Of a stretch of 64,000 nucleotides of DNA, positions 46,990-58,790 are shown one piece after another. Position 1 is the stretch's first letter. Each line of letters starts with the position of its first letter. The stretch spans positions 51,287,001-51,351,000 of the forward strand of contig NC_083701.1 of assembly GCF_033118175.1 (NCBI RefSeq), read 5' to 3'. This DNA is from Dama dama. Taxonomy: Eukaryota > Chordata > Mammalia > Artiodactyla > Cervidae. The notes under the pieces were generated by a model. That model was not told the DNA's origin and did not search any database. It was given only the letters and a program-made list of their open reading frames with translations. Position numbers and translations under genes: made by a program.

Positions 46990-49900
46990 AATTAAATAAC
47001 CTAACTCTACACCTAAAGCAATTAGAGAAGGAAGAAATGAAGAACCCCAGAGTTAGCAGAAGGAAAGAAATCTTAAAAATCAGGGCAGAAATAAATGCAA
47101 AAGAAACTAAAGAGACCATAGCAAAAATCAACAAAGCTAAAAGCTGGTTTTTTGAAAAAATAAACAAAATTGACAAACCATTAGCAAGACTCATTAAGAA
47201 ACAAAGAGAGAAAAACCAAATTAACAAAATTAGAAATGAAAATGGAGAGATCACAACAGACAACACTGAAACACAAAGGATCATAAGAGACTACTACCAG
47301 CAGCTCTATGCCAATAAAATGGACAACTTGGATGAAATGGACAAATTCTTAGAAAAGTATAACTTTCCAAAACTGAACCAGGAAGAAATAGAAGATCGTA
47401 ACAGACCCATCACAAGCAAGGAAATCGAAACTGTCATCAAAAATCTTCCAGCAAACAAAAGCCCAGCACCAGATGGCTTCACAGCTGAATTCTACCAAAA
47501 ATTTAGAGAAGAGCTAACACCTATCTTACTCAAACTCTTCCAGAAAATTGCAGAAGAAGGTAAGCTTCCAAACTCATTCTATGAGGCCACCATCACCCTA
47601 ATTCCAAAACCAGACAAAGATGCCACAAAAAAAGAAAACTACAGGCCAATATCACTGATGAATATAGATGCAAAAATCCTTAACAAAATTCTAGCAAACA
47701 GAATCCAACAACATATTAAAAAAATCATACACCATGACCAAGTGGGCTTTATCCCAGGAATGCAAGGATTCTTTAATATCCACAAATCAATCAATGTAAT
47801 ACACCACATTAACAAATTGAAAGATAAAAACCATATGATTATCTCAATAGATGCAGAGAAAGCCTTTGACAAAATTCAACACTCATTTATGATTAAAACT
47901 CTCCAAAAAGCAGGAATAGAAGGAACATACCTCAACATAATAAAAGCTATATATGACAAACCCACAGCAAGCATCACCCTCAATGGTGAAAAATTGAAGG
48001 CATTTCCCCTGAAATCAGGAACAAGACAAGGGTGCCCACTCTCACCACTACTATTCAACATAGTGTTGGAAGTTCTGGCCACAGCAATCAGAGCAGAAAA
48101 AGAAGTAAAAGGAATCCAGATAGGAAAGGAAGAAGTAAAACTCTCACTGTTTGCAGATGACATGATCCTCTACATAGAAAACCCTAAAGACTCTACCAGA
48201 AAATTACTAGAGCTAATCAATGAATATAGTAAAGTTGCAGGATATAAAATTAACACACAGAAATCCCTTGCATTCCTATATACTAACAATGAAAAAACAG
48301 ACAGAGAAATTAAGGAAACAATACCATTCACCATTGCAACAAAAAGAATAAAATACTTAGGAGTATATCTACCTAAAGAAACAAAGGACCTATACATAGA
48401 AAACTATAAAACACTGATGAAAGAAATCAAAGAGGACACAAACAGATGGAGAAACATACCGTGTTCATGGATTGGAAGAATTAATATTGTCAAAATGGCT
48501 ATTCTACCCAAAGCAGTCTATAGATTCAATGCAATCCCTATCAAGCTACCAACGGTATTTTTCACAGAACTAGACCAAAGAATTTCACAATTTGTATGGA
48601 AATACAAAAAACCTCGAATAGCCAAAGTAATCTTGAGAAAGAAGAATGGAACTGGAGGAATCAACCTGCCTGACTTCAGACTGTACTACAAAGCCACAGT
48701 CATCAAGACAGTATGGTACTGGCACAAAGACAGAAATATAGATCAATGGAACAGAATAGAAAGCCCAGAGATAAATCCAGGAACCTATGGACACCTTATC
48801 TTTGACAAAGGAGGCAAGGATATACAATGGAAAAAAGACAACCTCTTTAACAAGTGGTGCTGGGAAAACTGGTCAACCACTTGTAAAAGAATGAAACTAG
48901 AACACTTTCTAACACCATACACAAAAATAAACTCAAAATGGATTAAAGATCTAAATGTAAGACCAGAAACTATAAAACTCCTAGAGGAGAACATAGGCAA
49001 AACACTCTCCGACATAAATCAAAGCAAGATCCTCTATGACCCACCTCCCAGAATATTGGAAATAAAAGCAAAACTAAACAAATGGGACCTAATGAAACTT
49101 AAAAGCTTTTGCACTACAAAGGAAACTATAAGTAAGGTGAAAAGACAGCCCTCAGATTGGGAGAAAATAATAGCAAATGAAGAAACAGACAAAGGATTAA
49201 TCTCAAAAATATACAAGGAACTCCTGCAGCTCAATTCCAGAAAAATAAATGACCCAATCAAAAAATGGGCCAAAGAACTAAACAGACATTTCTCCAAAGA
49301 AGACATACAGATGGCTAACAAACACATGAAAAGATGCTCAACATCACTCATTATTAGAGAAATGCAAATCAAAACCACAATGAGGTACCATTACACGCCA
49401 GTCAGGATGGCTGCTATCCAAAAGTCTACAAGCAATAAATGCTGGAGAGGGTGTGGAGAAAAGGGAACCCTCTTACACTGTTGGTGGGAATGCAAACTAG
49501 TACAGCCGCTATGGAAAACAGTGTGGAGATTTCTTAAAAAACTGGAAATAGAACTGCCATATGACCCAGCAATCCCACTTCTGGGCATACACACCGAGGA
49601 AACCAGATCTGAAAGAGACACGTGCACCCCAATGTTCATCGCAGCACTGTTTATAAAAGCCAGGACATGGAAGCAACCTAGATGCCCATCAGCAGATGAA
49701 TGGATAAGGAAGCTGTGGTACATATACACCATGGAATATTACTCAGCCATTAAAAAGAATTCATTTGAACCAGTCCTAATGAGATGGATGAAGCTGGAGC
49801 CCCTTATACAGAGTGAAGTAAGCCAGAAAGATAAAGAACATTATAGCATACTGACACATGTATATGGAATTTAGAAAGGTGATAACGATAACCCTATATG

Positions 49901-50222
49901 CAGAACAGAAAAAGAGACACAGAAATACAGAACAGACTTTTGAACTTTGTGGGAGAATGTGAGGGTGGGATATTTCAAAAGAACAGCATGTATACTATCT
50001 ATGGTGAAACAGATCACCAGCCCAGGTGGGATGCACGAGACAAGTGCTCCGGCCTGGTGCACTGGGAAGACCCAGAAGAATCGGGTGGAGAGGGAGGTGG
50101 GAGGGGGGATCGGGATTGGGAATACATGTAAATCCATGGCTGATTCATATCAATGTATGACAAAACCCACTGGAAAAAAAAAATAATAATAATATTAAAA
50201 AAAAATGTAAAAAAAAAAAAAA
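46990..50222 (+). mobile_element. Young L1 (L1-BT type), 5'-truncated
   Basis: A plus-strand L1 of about 3.2 kb. It starts within ORF2 just upstream of the reverse transcriptase and includes the rest of ORF2, the 3' UTR (49875-50173) and an A-rich tail with AAT units (50174-50222). It lacks the 5' UTR, ORF1 and the endonuclease. The 5' edge is approximate and I found no convincing duplication. High identity with the copies at 1072-2540 and 52832-54230 marks it as recent. Confidence 0.93.
47037..49874 (+). CDS. L1 ORF2p fragment, open: reverse transcriptase plus Cys motif
   Basis: An open frame of 945 codons, continuous with the frame that enters the element at about 46990. Its first Met is internal to ORF2, so this is not a natural start. 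Visible reverse transcriptase motifs: SPAPDGF at residues 142-148, the motif A Asp at 272 (IDAEKAF), [10 protein letters not shown] at 328-337 and the catalytic FADD at 372-375. The C-terminal Cys/His motif has C802, C806, H814 and C819. The N-terminal endonuclease (about a quarter of ORF2p) is absent because of truncation. The frame ends naturally in HVYGI. It has no promoter and is unlikely to be expressed on its own, although the polymerase residues are intact. There is no sign of a host gene fusion. Confidence 0.9.
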   Translation: MKNPRVSRRKEILKIRAEINAKETKETIAKINKAKSWFFEKINKIDKPLARLIKKQREKNQINKIRNENGEITTDNTETQRIIRDYYQQLYANKMDNLDEMDKFLEKYNFPKLNQEEIEDRNRPITSKEIETVIKNLPANKSPAPDGFTAEFYQKFREELTPILLKLFQKIAEEGKLPNSFYEATITLIPKPDKDATKKENYRPISLMNIDAKILNKILANRIQQHIKKIIHHDQVGFIPGMQGFFNIHKSINVIHHINKLKDKNHMIISIDAEKAFDKIQHSFMIKTLQKAGIEGTYLNIIKAIYDKPTASITLNGEKLKAFPLKSGTRQGCPLSPLLFNIVLEVLATAIRAEKEVKGIQIGKEEVKLSLFADDMILYIENPKDSTRKLLELINEYSKVAGYKINTQKSLAFLYTNNEKTDREIKETIPFTIATKRIKYLGVYLPKETKDLYIENYKTLMKEIKEDTNRWRNIPCSWIGRINIVKMAILPKAVYRFNAIPIKLPTVFFTELDQRISQFVWKYKKPRIAKVILRKKNGTGGINLPDFRLYYKATVIKTVWYWHKDRNIDQWNRIESPEINPGTYGHLIFDKGGKDIQWKKDNLFNKWCWENWSTTCKRMKLEHFLTPYTKINSKWIKDLNVRPETIKLLEENIGKTLSDINQSKILYDPPPRILEIKAKLNKWDLMKLKSFCTTKETISKVKRQPSDWEKIIANEETDKGLISKIYKELLQLNSRKINDPIKKWAKELNRHFSKEDIQMANKHMKRCSTSLIIREMQIKTTMRYHYTPVRMAAIQKSTSNKCWRGCGEKGTLLHCWWECKLVQPLWKTVWRFLKKLEIELPYDPAIPLLGIHTEETRSERDTCTPMFIAALFIKARTWKQPRCPSADEWIRKLWYIYTMEYYSAIKKNSFEPVLMRWMKLEPLIQSEVSQKDKEHYSILTHVYGI

Positions 50223-50250
50223 ATTCTTCACTTTGGAATGAGTTCTCCAA

Positions 50251-50736
50251 ATACTGAGAGAGTCAGTTCCTAGGCAGGTTGATAAGAAGTCTGGGGGTCC
50301 CCAAGGAGAGAGGGGTCTGGAATTCTCAAGGAGGAGGAAAGGACAAAATTTTTTGTTTTTTCTCCCTCTACATTCCTTAGGATTATAAAACAATAATGTA
50401 TCCTGCTTGAGGACAGTCTCTGGAAAAAACTCTCTGGCTAATTCTGTTATCTTTAAATGTAAATTATGGGAGTGGGTCTAGTAAGGTCTTTACAACCTCC
50501 AGCCATTCTTTTAACTCCATTGCTAGCACTAGTGAGGGGGCACTCTTTCTGCCCCCTTCTGATGTGTATGTCAGACACTTTCTGACACAGAAGCTTTCTC
50601 TTTATACTTTAATAAAACGCTATTACACAAAAGCTCTGAGCAATCAAGCCTCGCTTCTGTTCCTAGATTGAATTCTTCTCCTCCAGAGGCCAAGAATCCC
50701 AGCGTCTTTCATGGTTCAGCAACAACTTTTCAATAC
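50251..50736 (+). mobile_element. Solo LTR of an endogenous retrovirus
   Basis: The LTR spans 50255-50732 (TGAGAGAG to TTTTCA) and is flanked by a 4-bp duplication, atac (50251-50254 and 50733-50736). A polyadenylation signal lies in tttaataaaacgc near 50609-50616, followed by the short R/U5 end. The TATA region seen in the sister LTR (tatataactccc) is altered here to cttttaactccat. It matches the minus-strand LTR at 62901-63679 but is shorter by internal differences. No gag, pol or env lies beside it, so the provirus was lost by LTR-LTR recombination. The 4-bp duplication fits a gammaretrovirus-like (class I) element. Confidence 0.88.
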
Positions 50737-51871
50737 TTTTGCCTTCTGAAATCTTATCTATTCTTTAAGGGAAAAAAACTTTAATTATGTTCTTCTGTGA
50801 TGTTTTTTCCTAATCAAGGTTGTCTTGCCTCTTATCCCATCCAAAATGTAACATCTCTATTTTGTAAACACACATAGCATTTAATGTGTACCTTTTAATG
50901 ACACATGAGTATAGACAGATTTAAACTTCCCTTAAGCCTTTGTAAACTGCTACCCTTGAGAGGTTAGGATTTATGCCAGTCATATTAGTTGGTATAGTTT
51001 AGGATATCAGTTAATCTTAAAATAGATATATTTGGATGTAATTTATAGAATTGAAAAAATATGCTAAAATAATTTAGCATTAAAATCTTTGATATAATTA
51101 TGGAAATTACTTAAGGTGGGATAGTAATAATGTGGAGATTCAGGTATGACTAGTAACTCAATACCTGAGTGACCAACTGAGCAATCACCCTTTGAGTGAA
51201 ATATGTAAAAACCCCAAATCAGCAGTTCACAAGAAAAAAACAGCTCATTTTTGTATTAATGAATGTCAATCAACAAGACTACTGAACTGGATAAAAAAGA
51301 ATTATTCAGGAAAGTACTGTTTTGATGATAATAATTTAATAGATTACTTATAATAATTATTTTTATATATGATAGTATGGCTTTTAACCATAACTTGTGA
51401 TAATAATAAAAAAAATTAGCCTTTGCTCTTGGCTAAATTAACCTTTTTATTTCAGTGAACCAATTATCATTCCTCTGCTTTTTATAACCATATTAAAATA
51501 AAGGAATAGAATGTTTTCAAAATTTCAGGAGGTCAAATATTGAAAAGTAAAGGCATTATAGAAGTAAAATCTTAATTTAGTGTTAGCATTTTATTTATGA
51601 TGAATTATGATGAAAAGAATCAGATGTATAGAAACTACTTGTCTCTTCTCTTTTTTAAGTGGGAGAGTTAAACATGTTCTGGCCAAGTGCATAGGCTAGA
51701 ATGGTATAGTTTTTTCAAAGTGTATTCTGAAAAATAACAACATTTCTAGATGTTAAGTGGAAAAGGTTCTGAAGCAAATTTGCCAAACTACATATAGTAG
51801 CCATCTTTGGTAGAGCTACAATGTGAATTAGCATATATATATCTCAGAATTCTCATTATAAATATTACTGG
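50737..51871. other. No recognised feature
   Basis: AT-rich sequence between the solo LTR and a Bov-tA. No gene or nameable repeat. Confidence 0.5.
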
Positions 51872-52090
51872 TTAAGTGTATTTAGGGCTTCCCTGGTAGC
51901 TCAGAAGGTAAAGAATTTGTCTGCAATGTGAGAGACCCAGGTTCCATTCCTGGGATGGATACTGCTACCCACTGCAGTATTCTTGCCTGGAGAATTCCAT
52001 GGATAGAGGAGCCTGGCGGGCTATAGTCTATGGAGTCACAAAGAGTCAGACACGACTGAGCAACTCACTGTTTCACTTAAGTGTATTTAG
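51872..52090 (+). mobile_element. Bov-tA SINE with 14-bp target duplication
   Basis: Full-length plus-strand Bov-tA, body 51886-52076 (ggcttccctggtagctcag to caactcactgtttcac). Perfect 14-bp duplication ttaagtgtatttag at 51872-51885 and 52077-52090. Confidence 0.95.
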
Positions 52091-52189
52091 CCTGACAATT
52101 CGCAAATTTACAGCATGGAATTATTTTTATATAGACTCCCCCCCCCCCCAGAAGTTTTTTCTTAAAAGAGTTTGGAAAATGCTATACAA

Positions 52190-52560
52190 GATTCCCATCA
52201 TTGGTCCTTCTTACATCAAATATTTACTGAGTATCTTCTACAACCCAAACACTCCTTACGTGCAGAATTTATAGAAATAAAAGGCACATTCCTTGTAGTC
52301 AAGAGTTCTCACAGAATAACAGGGAGGAAGACATCATAACACTTCATTCTGTGACATCAGTAGATAGAGCTAAGTGTACAGGGCCATGTTGTAAATTCAA
52401 GGAATGTTTACCTGGTGCATATTTATCCATAACTATTTATAAATCTCTGATAGGAGTTGGGTCACGGCAGTCTTAGTGACAAAAATAATAAAGCTGAGTT
52501 TTAAGGAATGAGAAATTTTACAGACAAGCAAAGATATAGCCTGTGAAAAATGAGAGAGGG
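52190..52560 (-). mobile_element. L2 LINE 3'-end remnant
   Basis: Minus-strand L2 text: tcaaatatttactgagtatc, then ttgtagtcaagagttctc, then gctgagttttaaggaatg near 52495. A poly-C run at 52138-52149 lies just upstream. Decayed, non-coding. Confidence 0.6.
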
Positions 52561-52813
52561 CTTAAAATACTATTGATAATTTGAATAACAGTGGGTGCTT
52601 TGAAATAGAATTCATAACTTGAGAGGAGGGAGTAGTAAGAGAAGACACCAGAGAGGTAGGCATGGGGCAGATTCTTCTTGAGTGTCTAAGACTTGTGGAC
52701 ATCAGGGTGCACTGGGATAACTTAAAATGACATAAACCAACATGTTTTAGAGTTCTGTTAATTGGTGAGAATGGTAACTGTGTAGAATAGTATAGACTAA
52801 ATTATACATCACT

Positions 52814-54248
52814 AAATTATCATTGTATAGACAATGGAAAAAAGACAACCTCTTTAACAAGTGGTGGTGGGAAAGCTCGTCAACCACTTGTAAAACAATG
52901 AAACTAGAACACTTTCTAACACCATACACAAAAATAAACTCAAAATGGATTAAAGATCTAAATGTAAGACCAGAAACTATAAAACTCCTAGAGGAGAACA
53001 TAGGCAAAACACTCTCCGACATAAATCACAGCAGGATCCTCTATGACCCACCTCACAGAATATTGGAAATAAAAGCAAAAATAAACAAATGGGACCTAAT
53101 GAAACTTAAAAGCTTTTGTACAACAAAGGAAACTATAAGCAAGGTGAAAAGACAGCGCTCAGATTGGGAGAAAATAATGGCAAACAAAGCAACAAAGGAT
53201 TAATCTCAAAAATATACAAGCAACCCCTGCAGCTCAATTCCAGAAAAATAAATGACCCAGTCAAAAAATGGGCCAAAGAACTAAACAGACATTTCTCCAA
53301 AGAAGACATACAGATGGCTAACAAACACATGAAAAGATGCTCAACATCACTCATTATCAGAGAAATGCAAATCAAAACCACAATGAGGTACCATTACACG
53401 CCAGTCAGGATGGCTGCTATCCAAAAGTCTACAAGCAATAAATGCTGGAGAGGGTGTGGAGAAAAGGGAACCCTCTTACACTGTTGGTGGGAATGCAAAC
53501 TAGTACAGCCACTATGGAGAACAGTGTGGAGATTTCTTAAAAAACTGGAAATAGAACTGCCATATGACCCAGCAATCCCACTTCTGGGCATACACACCGA
53601 GGAAACCAGATCTGAAAGAGACACGTGCACCCCGATGTTCATCGTAGCACTGTTTATAAAAGCCAGGACATGGAAGCAACCTAGATGCCCATCAGCAGCT
53701 GAATGGATAAGGAAGCTGTGGTACATATACACCATGGAATAATATTCAGCCATTAAAAAGAATTCATTTGAATCAGTTCTAATGAAATGGATGAAACTGG
53801 AGCCTATTATACAGAGTGAAGTAAGTCAGAAAGATAAAGAACATTACAGCATACTAACACATATATATGGAATTTAGAAAGATGGTAATGATAACCCTAT
53901 ATGCAAAACAGAACAAGAGACACAGATGTACAGAACAGACTTTTGAACTCTGTGGGAGAAGGTGAGGGTGGGATGTTCTGAGAGAACAGCATCGAAACAT
54001 GTATATTTTCAAGGGTGAAACAGATCACCAGCCCAGGTTGGATGCATGAGACAAGTGCTCAGGCCTGGTGCACTGGGAAGACCCAGGGGAATAGGGTGGA
54101 GAGGAAGGTGGGAGGGGGGATCGGGATGGGGAATACATGTAACTCCATGGCTGATTCATGTCAATGTATGACAAAACCCACTACAATATTGTAAAGTAAT
54201 TAGCCTCCAACTAATAAAAACAAATGAAAAAAATTATCATTGTATAGA
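52814..54248 (+). mobile_element. Young L1, 5'-truncated, with 18-bp target duplication
   Basis: Plus-strand L1 with body about 52832-54230, covering the ORF2 C-terminus, the 3' UTR and a short A-rich tail. It is flanked by a perfect 18-bp duplication, aaattatcattgtataga, at 52814-52831 and 54231-54248. It is more diverged from the 47-50 kb copy than the 1.4 kb copy is. The BovB at 54246 begins almost exactly at the right edge. Confidence 0.95.
52832..53742 (+). pseudogene. L1 ORF2p C-terminal remnant, frameshifted
   Basis: The frame runs to 53203, where a small deletion around 53180-53195 shifts it, and resumes in another frame as the 53116-53742 open piece. It then stops early where a Tyr codon has become TAA (atggaataatat near 53733-53744). 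The Cys motif (CWRGC, HCWWEC) is still visible. The reverse transcriptase was never copied. Confidence 0.88.
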
Positions 54249-55641
54249 ATGCATTAGAAGAAATGTAGTAGCCATCAGAGTCAACAAAAGTCTGAAATGC
54301 AGTACCTGCATGCAATCTCAGAAAAGACAGAATGATCTCTGTTCGTTTCCAAGGCAAACCATTCAATAACAGTAATCCAAGTTTTGTCCCAACCAATAAT
54401 GCTGAAGAAGCTAAAGTTGAATAATTCTATGAAGACCTACAAGACCTTCTAAAACTAACCGCCCCCCCTCCAAAAATAATTCCTTTTCATTATAGGGGAC
54501 TGGAATGCAAAAGTAGGAAGTCAAGAAATACCTGGAGTAATGGGAAAATTTGGCCTTGGAGTACAGAATGAAGCAGGGCAAACAGAGTTTTGCCAACAAA
54601 ATGCACTGGTCATAGCAAACACCCTCTTCCAACAACACAAGAGAAGACTCTACACATGGACATCACCAGATGGTCAATACTGAAATCAGATTGATTATAT
54701 TTTTTTGCAGCCAAAGATGCAGAAACTCTATGCAGTCAGCAAAAAAAAAAAAAAAAAAAAAAAAGACTGGGAGCTGACTGTGGCTCAGATAATAAACTTC
54801 TTCTTGCAAAATTCAGACTTAAATTGAAGAAAGTATGGAACACCACTAGACCATTCAGGTGCGACCTAAATCAAATCCCTTATGACTATACAGTGGAAGT
54901 GACAAATAGATTCAAAGGATTAGATCTGATAGACAAAGTGCCTGAAGAACTATGCACAGAGGTTCGTGACACTGTACAGGAGGCAGGGATCAAGACCATC
55001 CCCAAGAAAAAGAAATGCAAAAAGGCAAAGTAGCTGCCTGAGGAGGTCTTAGAAATAGCTGAGTAAGAAGAGAAGCTAAAGGCAAAGGAGAAAAGGAAAG
55101 CTATACCCATTTGCAAGCAGAGTTCCAAAGAATAGCAAGGAGAGATAAGAAAGCCTTCCTCAGTGATCAGTGCAAAAAAAATAGAAGAAAACAATAGAAT
55201 GGGAAAGACGAGAGGTCTCTTCAAGAAAATTTGAGATACCAAAGGGTCTTTTCATGAAAAGATGGGTTCAATAGAGGACAGAAATGGTATGGACCTAACA
55301 GAAGCAGAAAATATTAAGAAGAGGTGACAAAAATACACAGAAGAGCTTTACAAAAAAAGATCTTCATGACCCAGATAACCACAATGATGTGGTGTGATCA
55401 CTCACCTTGAGCTAGACATCCTGTAATGCAAAGTCAAGTGGGCCTTAGGAAGCATCACTATGAACAAAGCTGGTGGAGGTGATGGAATTCCAGTTGAGCT
55501 ATTTCAAATCCTAAGAGATGATGCTGTGAAAGTGCTGCACTCAATATGTCAACAAATTTGGAAAACTCAGCAGTGGCCATGGGACTGGAAAAGGTCATTT
55601 TTCATTCCAATACCTAAGAAAGGCAATGCCTAAGAATGCTT
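54246..55641 (+). mobile_element. BovB LINE, endonuclease and linker part, 3' end missing
   Basis: A plus-strand BovB with much of the endonuclease region (agaatgcattagaag; gggactggaatgcaaaag near 54497; ctacacatggacatcacc near 54650; gattgattatat near 54691), the linker (open piece 54824-55033) and the start of the reverse transcriptase. It stops dead at about 55641, in the middle of the reverse transcriptase, with no 3' tail. The missing 3' end implies a later deletion rather than truncation at insertion. An A-run of about 24 bases at 54740-54763 expands an ancestral A-rich spot. The frame is broken. Confidence 0.9.
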
Positions 55642-56546
55642 GTGCTTTTGGTATCATATGAAAAAAGAAACAATTGTCCTTACCAATGTTAAGGAACTTT
55701 GTCTTATTATAACTTTATGATTTCAAATATGGTTTAAGTCATTAATCCATTTTGAGTTGATTTTTGTATATGGTGTAACGTACAGGTCCAGTTTCATTTT
55801 TCTGCACGTGCATAACCAGTTTTCTCAGCACCACTTATTAAAGAGACTATCCTTTCCTCATGTTTGTTCTTGACACCTTTATTAAAGATCTATTGACAAT
55901 AAAAGCATGGGTTTATTTGGGTTCTTTATTTTGCTCCACTTGACCATCTGTTTGCTTTTATGCCAGTAACATAGTTTTCATTACTATGACTTTATATCAT
56001 TTGAAACCAGACAGTGTGATGCTCCCACCTTTGTTGTTCTTCTTCAAGGTTGCTTAGGCTATTTGGAGTGTTTTATGGTTCTATACGAATTTCAAAATTT
56101 TTTTTCTATTCCTGTAAATATTGTGTTTGAGATCTTGATGTGGATTGTATTGAATCTATGGATCACTTTGGGCAGTATGGACATTTTAACAAATTTCAAG
56201 TCACTTGTTTATTTTGACATTAATCTTTATTCCTTCCATTCAGCTAACTTTGGATTTTATTCATTGTTTTAACGTCATTAAATTATAAATTTAAATTGTT
56301 TGAGATCTTTCTTTTTTATCATATAGGTTTTTAACACTAAAATTTCCTCTTTGTAATGCTTTTGCTGTACGTCATAAGTCATAAGTAACTATATTTTCAT
56401 GTTCATCTCTAGGAATTTTTAAGTCCATTTGTTTTCTCTTTTGCCCAATGGTTGTGCATGATGTGTTAGTTTTTTCCACAAGTTTGTGAATTTTCCTGTT
56501 TCCTTCATCACTGATTTATAATTTCATTCCATTAAAATCTGAAAGG

Positions 56547-56664
56547 GCTTCTCTGGTAACTTAGCTGGTAAAGAATCCACCTACAATGCAGGAGACCCTG
56601 GTTCAATTTCTACTTCAGGAAGACCCCCTGGATAAGGTATAGGCTACCTACTTCAGTATTCTTG
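56547..56664 (+). mobile_element. Partial Bov-tA, first unit of a tandem pair
   Basis: The tRNA-derived head (gggcttctctggtaact, gttcaatttctacttcagg) plus the start of the BovB-like module, ending at cagtattcttg where the second unit begins. Nothing separates the two units. Confidence 0.85.
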
Positions 56665-56873
56665 GGTTTCCCTGGTGGGTCAGGTGGTAAAGAATCCTCC
56701 TGCAATGCAGGAGACCTGGGTTCAGTCCCTGGGTTGGAAAGATCCATTGGAGGAGGGCATGGTAACCCACTCCAGCATTCTTGCTTGGAGGATCCCCATG
56801 GACAGAGGAGCCTGGCAGGCTGCAGTCCATGGGGTCACCAAGAGTAAGATATGACTGAGTGACTAAGCACATA
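56665..56873 (+). mobile_element. Full Bov-tA, second unit of a tandem pair
   Basis: Starts ggtttccctggtgggtcag and ends around gatatgactgagtgac. The flanks of the whole pair, aatctgaaa and aatcagaaa, may be a diverged target duplication, which would mean both units arrived together. Confidence 0.88.
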
Positions 56874-57894
56874 ATCAGAAAAGATACTTATTATTTCACT
56901 TACTAAATTTGTTAAGACTTATTATCCAACATGTGACCTGTCTTGTAGAATATAATATTCTATGTGCTTGAGGAGAAAGTGTATTTTGAAAATTTGGGTG
57001 GAAAGTTCTGAATGTGTCTGTTAGGCCCATTTTTTTCTATAGTGTTGCTCAGTAAGTTGTTTTCTTATTGATTTTCTGCCTGGATTTTATATTCATTATT
57101 GAAAGTGGGATACAGAAGTCTCCTTCTATAACTGTACTGCTGTTAATTTGGTCTTCAGATATGTCAACATTTGATATATATTTTGTGTTCTTTAATGTTG
57201 GATATGTATACATTTACAGTTGTTAGAACTTTATTTAGTGACATTATTCTAAAATGTTATTTTTCTTCTAGAAGTACATTCTTCTCTAGTGACAGCCTTT
57301 GACTTAAAGCCTGTTGTTTCTGATACAGGTGTAGCCATCACTACTCTTTTGGTTACCATTTGCCTGGAATATAGTCTTACATCCTTTTACTATGTGCCTT
57401 TATATCTAAATTTAGTCTCTTGTAGACAGTTTATCACTAGTTCTTGTCTTTTTTAAAAATTCATTCTGTCACTCTGGGCTTTTTGATTTGGTGATTTGAT
57501 ATATTCACATTTAAGGTAATAATTGCTAAGAACTTACAATTGCAATTTTCTTATTTTTTTCTGTTTTATAGAGTTTTCTGTTCTTTTCCATTTTTGTTAT
57601 TTGATGGTTTTTTGGTTGAAATTTGGTTTCATTTCATTACCTTTCATGTATCTACTAGAGGCGTCTTCTTTGTATTGATCATGAAGCTTGTGTAAATCTT
57701 TGTTGTTATAACCAACAACTTCAATTTGGTAAGAATTTAATTAGCATAGAAAAACACTACACGGTTGTCCTCCCCACACATATACCTTGTTTTCTAAAAG
57801 TCAAAGCTTATTTCTTTTAACATGTGAATCTGTTCTATATTTTGGGTTATGGTTATTTTTGTTGCTTTTAATTTTAATATTAAGGTTATATCAG

Positions 57895-58790
57895 TACTAA
57901 ATTGACAGGTGTTAAAGTGCTCTGACAGAGTTAAAGTAGTCATAATAAAAAATATTTCAGCAAGCAATTACAAGCATACTTGAAACAAATTTAAAGTAGT
58001 CTCTGAAAAGAAATAGAAAGCCTTGACAAATATTATTGGTATAAAGAAGAACCAAATGAAATTGTTAGAAATGAGTAGCAAAGTACCTAAACAAAAACTT
58101 CAGTGAATGAGCTGAAAAGCAGAATAAAGTGGCAGAGGAAAGAATCAGTGAACTGTAAGACATTACAATAGAAATAAGCTAGCCTGAACAATAGCAAGAA
58201 CATAGAACCACCCCCCCACCTCCAAAAAAAAGTTAACAGAGTCTAAGAGGTCTGAAAAACTATTTAGAAATTCTAACATTCATGTCATTGGCCTCCCAGG
58301 AAAGGACACAACTGACAGAGCTGAAGTTACTTTAAAAAAATAGCTAGGAGTTCCCATACCTGTCATCTTATAGAAATCTAGACATTCAAAAATCAAAGCA
58401 AACTCAAACAGGATACGCAAAGAAATCCACATCAAGACACATCATACTCAAACTTTTGAAAATTAAGAAAAAGAAAAAAAATCTTAAAAGCTAGTGAGAG
58501 AAATTTACCCTGTGAATAAAAACAAGTTCAATGACAGCTGATTTTTCATCAGAAACCATGGAGGCCACAACAAAAGTGACAGAACATTTTTCAAGTGGTA
58601 AAGAAAAGATCTGTCATAGCAGAATCCTATACCCAGTGAAAACATCCTTCAGAAATGAAAAGGAAAAATAGGCATTCTAAGATGAAGAAAAATGAAAGAT
58701 TTTGTCTTCATTTGACTTACTTTAAAAAAAAATGGCTAAAGGAATTCCTTTAGAGGAGTTAATGGGGAGGTTTAAAATTTGTTCTTTGTT
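57895..58790 (+). mobile_element. Old L1 ORF1-region fragment, plus strand
   Basis: Plus-strand text like an old L1 ORF1: tataaagaagaaccaaatg, then gaaagaatcagtgaactg, then tcatcagaaaccatggagg and ccttcagaaatgaaaagg. It lies head to head with the minus-strand ORF2 on its left. It could be the inverted 5' part of the same L1, or a separate L1 or HAL1 fragment. No open frame survives. Confidence 0.65.

Larger units (their letters stand above)
55642..57720 (-). mobile_element. Old L1 (L1M) ORF2, 3' end missing, holding two Bov-tA units
   Basis: Minus-strand ORF2 text begins abruptly at the junction with BovB (tgtgcttttggtatcatatg) and runs through taatccattttgagttgat, attgaatctatggatcac and the endonuclease region near 57700. 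It is interrupted at 56547-56873. Its own 3' UTR is absent, in line with a deletion at 55641/55642. No frame survives. Confidence 0.75.

Noticed and set aside
49034..49378. Antisense open frame of 114 codons within L1, repeated at 1923-2267
   Set aside because: It is a shadow of ORF2 on the opposite strand. It recurs only because the L1 copies are nearly identical.
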